64,000 nucleotides of DNA. Origin: Selaginella moellendorffii (Eukaryota > Streptophyta > Lycopodiopsida > Selaginellales > Selaginellaceae). Under the pieces are notes generated by a model, which was given only the letters and a program-made list of their open reading frames with translations, had not been told where the DNA came from and made no database searches. Positions within the stretch are counted from its first letter, which is position 1. Each line of letters starts with the position of its first letter. The position numbers and the translations under genes are program-made. The DNA is taken from positions 387,581 to 451,580 of the forward strand of contig NW_003314300.1 in NCBI RefSeq assembly GCF_000143415.4, given 5' to 3'. Shown here piece after piece: positions 10,364 through 21,331 of this stretch.

Positions 10364-10474
10364 AAGAACCCTAATTTCAAGAACCCTAACACAAAGGGCA
10401 AAAGTGGGTTTATAAGAATATGCGAATCTTAGTTAAAGATTCGCCCTCCACTTTAGCTAACACGTGAGTGACGT
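10364..10474. promoter_or_regulatory. shared promoter: telo-box motifs, G-box and TGACGT element
   Basis: The 268 bp between the two divergent ATGs (10358 minus, 10627 plus) contains two ACCCTAA telo-box-like motifs (about 10368 and 10386), CACGTG at 10461-10466 and TGACGT at 10469-10474. G-boxes bind bZIP/bHLH factors and telo boxes mark translation/growth genes in plants. Function is inferred only. Confidence 0.4.
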
Positions 10475-10626
10475 ACGGCGCGCTCGATCGTGGAGCTTTA
10501 AACAAAGGCTAGCTAGAACACGAAAAAAAAGAGACTAGAACGCGGCTAGCGCGAAGTCAAATAAATGAAAATGGAGGAGCTTCTCATTGTTTGTTCCTTG
10601 GATCTTCTCATCTTTCGTATAAGATC

Positions 10627-10912
10627 ATGGCAGCGCAGCAGCGTTTACTTGCGATCATTCTCTTGGCGATCCTGGTGGGAATTTCGCTGCTAGCAAATTC
10701 CATCTCTGGAGCTGAAGCTCGTCCACTGGATCATCAAGGTCTGTGTGAACTTTTCACAATGTTTTCCCTTGAAGATCTTCCATACTTTGTTCTTCCCAGA
10801 CGATCACTATCGTTCTCTCGTCGAGGAAGACGGGGACTACGCACCGACGTCGAACCAGAGAGATTTCCAGAAGAGCCACGGACCTGTGTCTTCCAAACAT
10901 CCTGGAAACTAG
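10627..10912 (+). CDS. small secreted peptide precursor, PSY-like
   Basis: A 74-residue two-exon precursor (10627-10738, 10800-10912). The signal peptide is clear (LLAIILLAILVGISLLANS, then SGAEA). The C-terminal half is acidic and contains GDYAPTSN followed by QRDFQKSHGP and a terminal SSKHPGN. The acidic-DY start and the DYxPxxN spacing resemble the PSY core with one residue missing, and Asp-Tyr followed by a basic C-terminus is general for tyrosine-sulfated plant peptides (PSY, RGF, CIF). Assignment to a family is tentative. It has the same length and an early phase-1 intron like the PSY-like gene at 7835. Its 3' region converges on the membrane-protein gene at 10991. Confidence 0.6.
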
Positions 10913-10990
10913 AGAGTAAGCTCTACACTGTGTCCATCCAGTACCTGGTTTTTCCTGTGAAAATCTATGTAGACTATTTCTTCAAGTGTT

Positions 10991-11920
10991 CTACAGTCCC
11001 AATTCCCTCTCAAAGTCGTCGTCCTCTTCAAAGAGTTTGATGAAGCGAGCCTGCTGTTCTTCGCGTTTCTTCTGCTGCCACTTCGTGTAGCCGACGATGC
11101 CGAGACCCGCGACCATGAGAAAGCTAAAGAGGGCCACCAGCGCTGTGATCGCTGCTCTTCCATGGCCGGAAGAGGGAGCTTGAGGCTCGTCATTGCTAGA
11201 ACCTGAGTCTGGAGCGTCTAGCAACAAAACGAAAGGAAAGTCATACAAGGAAAGCAAGCAAAGAAGGAAGAACTCTCACCGAGCGACTGAAGAAACGTTG
11301 CATTGAATTCACCCTTTTTGAAGTGGAAGTACCGGCCACTCTTGTCGAAATCGTCTGGGCAGAGCTCCCACTCGTCGAAAACGCCGTCTTTGAGGAACTC
11401 GTTCTTCTCATACACTCCACACCGCTTGCATCTCACACCGACGAGCGATGTAAGTGGCTGAAGTAAATAAAATAGACTTGGATGAGAACTCTAGAAAAGA
11501 AACGATCGAAGCAAGCAGAAAAACTATCGAGACTAAAACTTGGATGAGAACTTTCGAAAAGAAGCGATGATCATCGCAGCAAGCAAAAAAAAATCGAGAC
11601 TACACTATTTGGAGCGAGCAAACTTACTTGCCAGGATTCATGGCCAGCAAATTTGTAAATCCGGTCCTTCTCCTTCACATCGGGCAAATCCACCTTGTTC
11701 TCGTCCCTACACTTGAAATACAAACTCGGCTTGTGCCCCAGCCATTCGTGCGTCCGGAAAATCGCTAGCGATTCTAGAGTAACATTCTGCGCAGAGACTC
11801 CTACACAAGAAAATCAACAATCTCGCCTAGAAATCGCCAGAACTATCCATCATACGCACCTAGGCAGCAGCTGATGATCTCCAGCGCGCACAGCGCGATC
11901 CAGCAGCGAAGAGCACCCAT
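10991..11920 (-). CDS. unrecognised type I single-pass membrane protein
   Basis: Four minus-strand exons, ATG at 11920, stop at 10991. An N-terminal hydrophobic segment (CWIALCALEIISCCLG) fits a signal peptide. The luminal part has paired cysteines: FKCRDENK, CKRC, and ELCPDDFD. One transmembrane helix follows (AAITALVALFSFLMVAGLGIVGY), then a short basic and Gln-rich cytosolic tail (KWQQKKREEQQARF) ending in an acidic stretch. The luminal Cys pattern suggests a disulfide-stabilised fold. I do not recognise the family by name, although the organisation looks conserved rather than random. The gene is divergent from the histidine-phosphatase gene; the two ATGs are 102 bp apart with telo-box motifs between. 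Confidence 0.72.
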
Positions 11921-12022
11921 TCTCCTCCCAAACCCTAATTTCCCCGATATATTCTTTTAATATTCTTTAAGATTCTATATGAGCTGCCGCCTTGGCATTT
12001 GGCCAGCGTTTAGGGTTCCTCG
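11921..12022. promoter_or_regulatory. 102-bp bidirectional promoter with two telo boxes
   Basis: AAACCCTAA at 11930-11938 and its complement TTTAGGGTT at 12009-12017 sit symmetrically near the two start codons. This spacing implies shared, growth-linked expression of the divergent genes; inferred. Confidence 0.45.
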
Positions 12023-13200
12023 ATGGAGCCATCGCCGACGATGCTGGATCCTGGCGTGGGAGTTCTATCCCCGGGCGTGGCTTCGGGCGCGGGGATCACA
12101 TCCGGATTCCCGCAGTGCGTCGCGGCGACGAGCGCTGGCGCGGGATTCAAGCAGAACGTCTTCATCCTCCGCCACGGCGAGCGCCGGGACGATGTCGACA
12201 AGGAGTGGCTCGCGAATGCGTCGCGTCCCTGGGATCCGCCGCTCACCGATGCGGGTAAGAAGCAGGCCTGGAATGCGGGGAGGAAGCTCCGGCTCGCGGG
12301 ATTTGAGATCAACAGAGTTTTGATCTCCCCGTATCTTCGATGCGTCCAAACGGCTGCCGAGGCGATCATGGCGCTTTGCGTGAATCAGACTGATCTGGGG
12401 AACGATAGCAGCACTGGAGTTGTGATTGATCCCTCCAAGGTGAAGGTAAGCAAGCAAGAACTTTTCCTTTCTTCTCTCCCTTGTGCTTTTCGTCTCAAAC
12501 TTTTTTCTTTTCTTCCTTGAGCTGCCTCTTGTCTTTCTGGGAGTGCTTGATCTCAAACTTTTGCTTTGTTTTCCATAGGCTTCGATCGAGTTTGGTCTCT
12601 CGGAGGTCATGAACAGCATTGCTATAAGATTTCCACGCTCCTCTCCGGATGTTCCTTGGATACTTGATCTTGGCGAACTCCAGTCACTGCTGCCCGCTGG
12701 AACTCTGGATGCAGTGGCACAGTCTATGTGGCCACAGGTACTGTTCTTTCGCTTTTCAAGGAGAAAAGAATTGATTTTTTCGTCCTTTTAGCTGCCAGAA
12801 TGGCCAGAGGAAACCGAGGCTTCTCATGTGAGATACGGGAAAACTTTCCGAGCGGCCGCTGATAGGTTCCCCGGAGAGAACATCCTGTGCGTTACACACG
12901 GTACTTTTCTATTCTTCTTGGCCCTGTCAACCGAGAAACGATAAGATCACGCGAAGAACTTTTCGTGTTTCTCATCATTGGTTTTGGTTTTGCTTGCTTC
13001 CAGGTGAAGGAGTCGCAGTTTCGGTGTCCCACTTGCAGCCAGTGCTGGTCTACGGCGTCGACTACTGCGCTTGCTCGCACTGGCAACGCACAGTCCGAGA
13101 GATCGATGGAAAGCTGAGCGCTGGCGAGTTCGAGCTTCGCACGGAGCCGCTCGAGTCGGGTGTTTTGTTCGGGGACGTTTTCAAAGAAGTTCCCGCGTAG
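12023..13200 (+). CDS. histidine phosphatase (phosphoglycerate mutase-like) protein
   Basis: A 295-residue member of the histidine phosphatase superfamily. Four exons (12023-12445, 12579-12737, 12792-12900, 13004-13200) stay in frame. The phosphohistidine motif is FILRHGERRDDVD, and the second conserved region is VLISPYLRCVQTAAEAI. The helical Glu segment is LPEWPEETEASHVRYGKTF and the second catalytic His is in ILCVTHGEGVAV. The catalytic set (Arg-His, Arg, Glu, His) is therefore complete. The family includes UBASH3-like and PGM-like phosphatases in plants whose substrates are mostly unknown; it is not a classic glycolytic mutase. The Gly/Ala-rich N-terminus (about 45 residues) has no clear transit peptide. 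Confidence 0.85.
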
Positions 13201-13460
13201 AAGAGCATACAAAAATACTTGTACGATATTGGAATGGAGCCACGATTCCAAAGAATAATCTCGTGAACTTAATTACAAAGAATAATCTCGTGTTCTTGAA
13301 AGAACCAAGTTTCCAGGAAGTAAAGTTTACTCTCTTTTAGTGGAAAGTTACGTTATAATCCATCAACGTAACAGCCACGGCAGCGTGAGAGCGTCCGTCC
13401 ACGACGTGAATCGTGGAATATCGAAGAGTTATTTTCAGCATTCGAGGCAGAGAGACGACT

Positions 13461-14951
13461 ATGGTGAAGAAGCGATGGGTCGGGAACTCGGTGGTGATCC
13501 TTCTCCTGGCACTCTTCTTCTTCCGAGAGATCATCGTGGACACTTTCTTCCCTCTTGGCACCTGGACGAGGACGAGTTCTTCCACAGACCCTTCACTCCT
13601 GATCCAAAGGTCTGCTGCTCTTCCCGTAGCTCCAGTCCCGCTGAGACAAGCCTTCGCAGGAAGAACTCTCAACGTCTCCGACCGTGTTCTAGAGCTAGCT
13701 CCTCCGGGGATTAGAACAGAGTTCGAGGAGAACAGGAACGTCGACGGCTATGGACTCACAGTCGTCAGAAACGCTTGCTTTCTTCCTGGAGGAGAGATCG
13801 TGTTAGTAAACATCACAGACGAGTACCTCAACCAGACGCTCTCGGCATCGCCCAAGCTCCAGGAACTCTGGAGCGCCGGTTACAATTCCACTTGCGGGTG
13901 GTGCCAGAAGACCGGTTCGCAGCTCTCGCCGGAGGCTCCAGAGGGCGCTCGGTGGATCCCCGGGAACACCACCCACATCCTTCCATACTTGGGGAACGTC
14001 TTCCACAACTTTGCCGAGCGGATCTGGCCACACCTGGCGTCGCACCACCCCCCGCTCAACCAGACAGCCATGCAGCCGATCAATCACTTCCTGATCCACA
14101 AGTTCACCACCTGGATCGAGCAGGCCGACGCCGGAAACCACGAGCGCGAGAACTTCATGCTCCAGTTCCGGGTACTGGCCGAGCTCTCCCCCGGCTCGGA
14201 CTTCGTCGTCATGGACTCGGCCGGCCAGAACCACCCCGTTTGCTTCGAGCGGATCACACTGTCTTGCTCCTCCTGCGACCGGATGTCCACCACCCTCGGC
14301 CACCAAGTCTTCTCGGCCTCCATCACCTCGTACCGCGAGGCCGCCTTTAAGTTCTTCGGCGTCCCGGAGCCAGCGGTCTCGGCTCCACCCCGGCCACTAA
14401 GAGTAGCGTTCTACGGCCGCAGTGACACGAGAAGACGTCGAGTAGCAAACGCTGGCGAGGTGATGGAACACCTCCGAGCTTGGGACAGTCCACCGCTTGA
14501 TATCCTCTTCCTGGACGAGCTTCTTTCGGACAAGCGTTACAACCAGACCATGCCGGAGGCGGTGGCGCTCTTCTCACACACCGATGTGCTCGTCACTGTT
14601 CATGGAGCGAATACTTGGGCGACTATGTTCATGCCACGCCGTGCTGCTGTGATCGAGATATACGGCCCCTGCGGCCCCGGGACTTGGATCGACAACGTCG
14701 CGAGAGCTCTCGATCTTAAGCACGACACGACGTCGAATCCATGGCGAGACAAGGTGGCCTCTCCTCTGGCTGGAAACACCACCCAGTGTGAGGGAGCTAT
14801 ACAAACTCCAGACTTCACCTTGGATACGATCAAGCTGGACGAGGCCATCGCAAAGTTGGCGCTGCCTACGGGGCCCTTGGATCGGATTCCACTGCACTGG
14901 TTATACGACTGGAAGAAACGAGCGTACGCTACTCACTTGGTGGAGGGGTGA
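13461..14951 (+). CDS. GT61-family glycosyltransferase (DUF563), Golgi type II
   Basis: A 496-residue intronless gene. A short cytosolic N-terminus (MVKKRWVG) precedes one transmembrane anchor (NSVVILLLALFFF), as in Golgi type II enzymes. The lumenal domain carries the GT61 hallmark near the C-terminus: DVLVTVHGANTWATMFMP followed by AVIEIYGPCGPGTW. Other conserved pieces are the HILPYLGNVFHNFAERIWP region and VAFYGRSDTRRRRVAN. Plant GT61 enzymes add xylose or arabinose to xylans, or xylose to N-glycans; which one cannot be told here. Several N-glycosylation sequons are present. The ATG at 13461 puts the anchor at residues about 9-22; the open frame extends upstream without a better start. 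Confidence 0.85.
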   Translation: MVKKRWVGNSVVILLLALFFFREIIVDTFFPLGTWTRTSSSTDPSLLIQRSAALPVAPVPLRQAFAGRTLNVSDRVLELAPPGIRTEFEENRNVDGYGLTVVRNACFLPGGEIVLVNITDEYLNQTLSASPKLQELWSAGYNSTCGWCQKTGSQLSPEAPEGARWIPGNTTHILPYLGNVFHNFAERIWPHLASHHPPLNQTAMQPINHFLIHKFTTWIEQADAGNHERENFMLQFRVLAELSPGSDFVVMDSAGQNHPVCFERITLSCSSCDRMSTTLGHQVFSASITSYREAAFKFFGVPEPAVSAPPRPLRVAFYGRSDTRRRRVANAGEVMEHLRAWDSPPLDILFLDELLSDKRYNQTMPEAVALFSHTDVLVTVHGANTWATMFMPRRAAVIEIYGPCGPGTWIDNVARALDLKHDTTSNPWRDKVASPLAGNTTQCEGAIQTPDFTLDTIKLDEAIAKLALPTGPLDRIPLHWLYDWKKRAYATHLVEG

Positions 14952-15259
14952 CTAATCAAAGACGAGTTCTTTCGTGGTTTTCCTGAAAGCAGCCATTCTT
15001 TCAATAAAGTTAACATCCAGATCTCAGGAAACGTTACCCATCGAAGTAGCTCTAGGAAGAACACTCAAAAAGAAAAGTGTGAGAGAGCATGAAAAAAACC
15101 AGAGTGTTCACAGGCACCACACGCTGTCACCAACAAAAAAAGAGCAAAAACACCGTCACCTCTTTACTGGAAGAAAAGGAAAACATGCCTGGACTTTTCG
15201 AAAGAAATTCTTTTTTTCTTTCTTTGATCAGCTGCTAACGCAGCGGTAGAGACCACTGC
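14952..15259. other. spacer between convergent gene ends
   Basis: Presumed 3' UTRs; an AATAAA signal occurs at about 15001. Nothing else was recognised. Confidence 0.4.
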
Positions 15260-16974
15260 TCAACACGAGTAAAGCACCGGTTGCGAAGTGTCAGTGCTTC
15301 GGGGGAGCGATAGATGCCGCCCGACGAGAAATGGCTCGTGCATGACGATATATGCTGCGTTGAGGCTGCACGGAACGCAAAGTTAGAGAACACTCAAAGT
15401 TCATGGATATGGCTTCTCTACTCACGTATCAATGTCGGGTGGCGTCAAGGGATCGAAAACCTCGTTGTTAGGATCATACATTGCATACGGATCGCCCTGG
15501 CAGTGGCAGAGAAAAACTTAAATCAAGCAAGAACAATGTTTTTCGCATTTACCGGTTGCATATAGCCTCCATATCCTTGGTAGCCTTGATATCCAGCATA
15601 ACTATACGTAGAGTCTTGGCCTTGTGTGTATCCATAGCCATCGTATCCATATCCATAATAGCCCTGAGATGGATCACCACCCCATCCAGCGGGATACTGT
15701 CAGAGAAAAATTATTTAGAAGAAGTAAAAACACCGAAGAAGAAAAAGAAAAACATCTGAGAAACCTGTTTATTTGCGGTTCTCCCCCACGACAATCTGAT
15801 AGCTTGCTGCCTGATCATGGTACCATGAAGTTTTCCTAATGCTTCCTCGGCGCACGATCTGACAAACGAGTAAAAGGTTTTCTCTCAATACAAAGCTTGC
15901 AAGTGTCGGCAGTGCTACCTGTGAGTAAACTGGACAAATCCACAGCCTTTCCCCGGAGGTATCTTGACATAAACAAGCTCGCCAAACTCACCAAAAGTTT
16001 TCTGGAGCTCCTCCTCGGACACTGCGGGGTCCAGACCACCAACAAATATCTACCAGAAATAAAAGAGGAAGCATTAGAAAAGTGCAAGAGAGAAAAATTC
16101 TGCTGGACTCACGGTTGTGTTGTTCGGATCATTGTCGTTTGGCACATTCTGTAGAGGTGAAGTCGCAAAAGTGGTCACTGAAAAAGAGAGAGACGAAGAA
16201 AAAAGCTGTGAGCTACGTTGATAGAAAACGAAGAAACTCTCACCTTTTTGTGGAGCTGGCGCGCTCGGGATCAAAGCCTTCTTCGGAGTAGCTGCATTAA
16301 TCCGCATGGGACGGCTGGAGCAGTAGATCCCATTCATCTCGGACATGGCCCGGACCCTCTCCGAGTCGTCGGCAAAGCGGACGAATCCATAGCCTTTGGA
16401 GCGCCCTGTGGCGACGTCAGTGACGACTTTAGCACCTCTAACAGACGGGTACCGCGTTCTAAACGTCTCCTGGAGCATATAGTCGGTCACGTCGGGTGCC
16501 AGGTCGCCGACGAAGATGGAGTTCTCGGGGCCTCCCTCGGGGCGGCGCTCGCCAATCCCAAAGTAGGCCCAGTTGAGGCGGAAGAGCTGCTCGGTCTGCG
16601 GCATCTGGGTGCCCGTGAACGCCGTCAGCACCCTCTCGGCGCATGCATGCGACGCAAACTCCACGAATCCATACCCCTCGGGGAAGCCCGACGCCTTGTT
16701 CCTGATGATCTTGGCGCTCACCAGCTGCTAGAGCAAGAATGCCGAGCGACGCGGTGCCACAAGCGCCAAGAAGAGCGAAGGATTTAGCAAAGGAAAGAAA
16801 GGGAAAACGAAAGAAAGAAGGCGATCGATGCATTCTTACCTCGCCAGTGCTGCTGAAGATGGAATTGAGGTAGCTCTCATCCATCCAGTACTGGAGATCG
16901 CCTACCCACAGCGTCTTCATGTCGATCGGCGGCTGCTGGCTCCATTGCTGCGCGCTCGCGTCGGGCGAATGCAT
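15260..16974 (-). CDS. RBP45/RBP47-type RNA-binding protein, three RRMs
   Basis: A nuclear/stress-granule protein that binds U-rich or poly(A) RNA in the plant RBP45/47 family. The minus-strand exons start at ATG 16974 (IDMKTLWVGDLQYWMDESYL, RNP2 of RRM1). RRM1 ends with YGFVEFASHACAERVL and RNWAYF-like FRLNWAYFG. RRM2 has NSIFVGDLAPDVTDYML and RSKGYGFVRFADD. RRM3 has IFVGGLDPAVSEEEL and GKGCGFVQFTHR, ending at IRLSWGR. The C-terminus is rich in Tyr/Gly/Gln (YYGYGYDGYGYTQGQ), then LNAAYIVMHEP before the stop at 15260. Introns are short. The last exon is chosen because the splice gives LNAAY; without it a stop would follow DIDT. Confidence 0.87.
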
Positions 16975-18840
16975 CTCACTGACTGACCTAAAAGCACCCC
17001 TTGACCTAAAACGTTAAAACCAAACGAGAAATAGGGAAACGGAAATGAAAAATGCTCTATCTTTTTACTATATTTTTATAGAGATTGAAAACAGATATTT
17101 AGTAAAGAAAATTTATAAATATATATTAATTTAATTAATTAATATAATATATAAACTATTTATTTGAAAATGAATATGGTCCATTTATTCTTGTTTATAA
17201 GCAAAAGTCTAAACCTTAACTAATATATCTATTAATCAATTACATTGGTGAAAGTAAGGGATAATAAGACAAAGTTTTTTTAACAATATTTTCCTTGATG
17301 CTCAAGATTGTGCCTTTTTTTTATTATTTTGTTCTAGATTTATGTTAGTTTTTTGTTAAATCTAGAATTATAATTATTAAATCTATTATTCCTTTTCAAT
17401 CTTAATTACATTTTTTTCCTACATCATACCATGTCATCATCAATCAAAAAGTATATCACTTAAGACTATTGATGTTACTTCATTAGATCAAGGTTTTAAT
17501 ATTATGGGGTGTGATTATATTAATATTTTACCCAACCTTGATGTATTGCTATTATCATTTTATATGGGATGTGATTATATAACATTTTTTATTCTTGATG
17601 TCCTACTATCTTTTATTGATGTTGAGTATGATTATAAATTTTAATGGGACTCACAACCAGAGAAATGCACCCAATTCAAAACTTTGGTAAAAGTGATTCA
17701 ACCTTTGAATAGGGGAATATTTAATGCTAAAATTGATCAAACACTAATAAAAAAAAAAGAAATATTATTTTCTTTATATAATCTTTTCTGACCTTTTCAT
17801 TTCTCATGTGTTTTTTTTTTCTTCCTCTTCTACATCATTTCCTTTTCCTATCATATCAATTGTTTATGACTTTTATAACATTCTTAGTTTGTTGTTGTGT
17901 GTTTTGTGTTCTCTTCATACTAATTTAGATGTTAAACATAATTAATTGCAAAGTTATGAATGGAAAATATTTAAAGATTGAACTTATGGGAAGATAATGT
18001 ATATTAACTCAAGTGGATTTTTAATATTGATAAATTACTTCAAAACGATAATAATCAATTGAAGACTTTATAGAGTAAGTGTCAATTTTTAAATTTATTA
18101 TATGATTCTTTCTTTTTGCCTTCTACATTTTTATTTTACTAGTGCTACTAAAAAGTTCTTTTATTCACTTGAGAATGTGGATTTTTTTTAATTTTCCCAT
18201 CTCAAGTGTTGAATTTGATGTTTAGAAGGTTGAGTGTGTAAATATTTATTTTATAAACCTTTATTATCCAAATTTTTTGCTTAGATGGAATTTTTTATAA
18301 GAAAAAGTCCCTTATTAAGCTTTTAAAACTTATATGAAATAGATTTATTTTTAGCTAAGAAAAAGTCAAAATAATTATTATATACCTCAGTAACTTGTTA
18401 TGCTTTTCAAAAATCCTTCAGCTTTTCTCATATCTTAAAAGAACTTCACATCCAAAAGAACATAAAAATAAAATTTTTAAATTCATAAATTTAATAAAAA
18501 GGATTTTAATTATGTTTTGCAATTAACTCCTTTATATATTGCATCTCAACATAACAATTGTTAAAATGCTTCAAATTTTACAACACAACCATTTACTCAT
18601 GTGTACCTTAAAAATATATAAAATTCTAACCTAAAAACTCTTATGTTAAAACTTTATAAAGAAAATAAAAGCTTTCTTTTCCTTTTAGTTAAAAGTTGGT
18701 TGGCTAGCATACATTTTTTGAAGTATTTAAAAACCCACTATTCAAAAAAAATTTAAATAGTTTTTAAGGTCTTGTTTTGCATTCTTTGATATTCTTTAAA
18801 AAATTAAAAAGGTTTTAATTCTCTTTTTGTTGATCTTTAA
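16975..18840. other. AT-rich intergenic DNA
   Basis: Extremely AT-rich. Two similar blocks near 17500 and 17570 share GGGNTGTGATTATAT followed by a TTGATG-rich stretch. No gene was recognised. Confidence 0.45.
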
Positions 18841-18844
18841 GAGT

Positions 18845-20165
18845 ATATTAATTGCTAAAGTGTTAAACCTAACAGAAAATATATTTGTGTTACCCAAAAA
18901 TTTTATATATATTTTTTGATAACTGGACTTAGGATTTGAAGCCATAGTTAGTTGAAAACTAAATACACAATAAATCCCATTAATCACCACTTCTTTAATG
19001 GCATTTAGTATTTCATGAACTTTATTTATAGGAAAATGCAAAATCATTTCACTTCCCCCTTCAAACTTTTTATAGTTGAATTTTTTATTAAAAAATTTCA
19101 ATTAAATTTGGGAGCAAAAAGTAAAAATTGCATATCCAAATAAAACATATTTTTTTTACTAGTTAGATTGTCACATCAATGCTAAAGTGTATAATTTAGC
19201 ACAAAATACATTTTTATTGTAATCTAAACCACTTTAAAAATTTTATATGTGTATTTTGATAAATGAATTTGGGATTTAAAGACACAGTTATTTGCCAACA
19301 ATGCATATAGTAAACCCCTTTAATTACAACTTCTATAATGGTATTTAGTGTTTTTTGAACTGTATTTGTAAGCAAATGAAAAATCATTTCACTCCTTCCT
19401 TCAAATTTTTTTTAATTAAATTTTTCTTTAAAAACTTAAATTGTTTTTGGTTTCCAAGCCTAAACATTTAGGAGCATAAAACAAGAATTGCACATACAAA
19501 TAAAATATATTTTTTTTAATAACCAGTCTGTTACATTAGTGCCAAGATGTCTAATATAACACAAAATATATTTGATTGTCAGCTAAACATATATCAAACC
19601 CTATTAATTACCATTTCTTTAATAGCATTTAATGTTTCATGAGTTTTATTTATAAGAAAATGAAAAATCATTTTATTTCTACTTTCAAATTTTTTTTAGT
19701 TGAATGTTCTTTTTAAAACTTGAATTGTTTTTGTTTTTCAAGCCCAAGTTTCAATTAAATCTAGGAGCATAAAGCAAAAATTGCACATCCAAATAAGACA
19801 CATTTTTTATACTAACTAGCTTATTACATCAGTGCCAAAATGTCCGATCTAACATAAAATACATTTATATTGCCCTCGAAACTATTCTAAAAATTTTATA
19901 TATGTATTTTGATAAGTGAACCCGGGATTTAAAGTTATAATTAATTAACAAAACACATAGTAAACTCTATTAATCACCACTTTTCTAATGGTATATAATG
20001 TTTTATGAGCTTTATTTTTAAGCAAAATAAAATCATCTCACTTCCCCCTTTAAGTTTTTTTTAGTTGAATATTTCTTTAAAAACTTGAATTGTTTTCATT
20101 TTCCAAGTTTAAAGTTCAATTAGATTTAGGAGCATAAAACAAAAATTACAACAACAAAATTGCAT
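18845..20165. repeat. four-copy degenerate tandem repeat, unit about 290-360 bp
   Basis: Consecutive copies begin near 18850, 19184, 19543 and 19837. Shared landmarks recur in the same order: CTAAAATACATTT-like start, TTTTATATNTGTATTTTGATAA, TTAATCACCACTTCT, TTTCATGANCTTTATTT, AAAATCATTTCACTTC and GGAGCATAAANCAAAAATT. The copies are diverged and indel-rich, so the array is old. Spurious short ORFs arise from it. Confidence 0.8.
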
Positions 20166-20595
20166 CATTTTACATTTAAATTGTTATATAGGTTTATACA
20201 ACATTTTGTAAATAGTTGTGAATGATATATGAAGTTTTTCTATGATTGAAAATGCATCCCATATTATCTCTAAATGGAAAATAAATGCTCAACTAAATTA
20301 ATATATTTATTATTTGAGAGCTTGGGATGGGCATAATGTAAGGGATTTTTGTTGAAGGCTCAAATAGGAGATTCAAATGGTAAAAAGTTAAGAGGAAAAA
20401 GATACAACATGTTTACAAAGTTTCAAAATAATTTAATAATGAATATTGAAGATTTATGGCTTAAAAGTTTTAATAAATTTCAAATTTTGAGTATCACTTA
20501 CGAAAAATAATGGGGGAAGGAAACAACATTTAAAAAATCTCATTAAAAATGAATGAAACACCATAGGAGTAATAAAATAACATTTTAGTGGTAAC

Positions 20596-20985
20596 ATTTG
20601 CAAATACTTCGATTAACATTTGGAAGATGAAAGCAATGTTTGGAAAGAAAAGTAACATTTTTGGAAAATGTGCACACAACACTTGGATGAAGGAAATACT
20701 TAGAAAGGATGCAACAGAAGCAACACTTGGTAAGTATACAATAACACTTGGATGGATGTAACACTTGGTGAAAATGCAACACTTGATAGCAATATAAAGA
20801 TGGAGGAAATACTTGGTGAAGATGTAACCTTTAGTGGTAATATAAAGATGGAGGAAACACTAAGATGCAACACATTTAGAGCAACAATTTGATATAACAT
20901 TTGGTGGCAACACTTAAAGGTAACACTTGGAAGTAACACTAGAATGCAACACTTGGAGCAAACTTAGAGGCAACATTAAGATGAA
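20596..20985. repeat. degenerate minisatellite built on AACACTTGG
   Basis: More than ten occurrences of (G)NAACACTTGG/AACATTTGG at irregular 15-30 bp spacing, interleaved with GATG or GGTAA. It looks like a decayed short tandem array. Confidence 0.6.
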
Positions 20986-21167
20986 ACACTTGAATAAGGC
21001 AATACTTGAAATAATAGGTAGAGATGAATAAATGTTGCATGTATAGGGGATTTGTATATTTCCTTTTCAATACTAGATTTGGAGGAAATTTGTGATATTT
21101 TTCTAGTCTCTATGGCAAAGTTAAAACTTTTTCGAAAATGAGCTAGCATACTTATCCCATATAGGAA

Positions 21168-21331
21168 TGTAACACATATGATCATGGGATGAGATTTAAA
21201 TATATTATTACCATGGATCTTTAAAACTTTGGAGGATAAATGAGGATAAAATAACCATTGTAAAGGCTTTGTTATCAAGCAATTACCTCTTTTCCAATTA
21301 ACTTAAGAGAAGAGAGATAGGGGGTGTTACA
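21168..21331 (+). mobile_element. short LTR (164 bp) with adjacent initiator-tRNA primer site
   Basis: The block starts TGTAACAC and ends GTGTTACA, an 8-bp perfect terminal inversion. Immediately after comes TGTGGTATCAAAACAAATGG, a mutated match to the plant iMet-tRNA primer-binding site (TGGTATCAGAGC). Related copies lie at 28014-28099 (with an intact site) and, inverted, at 28730-28889. No intact gag-pol follows, so this is a non-autonomous or decayed element. Confidence 0.65.

Noticed and set aside
20596-20985. CRISPR-like array
   Set aside because: Irregular spacing and degenerate short motif in plant nuclear DNA; it is a decayed minisatellite.
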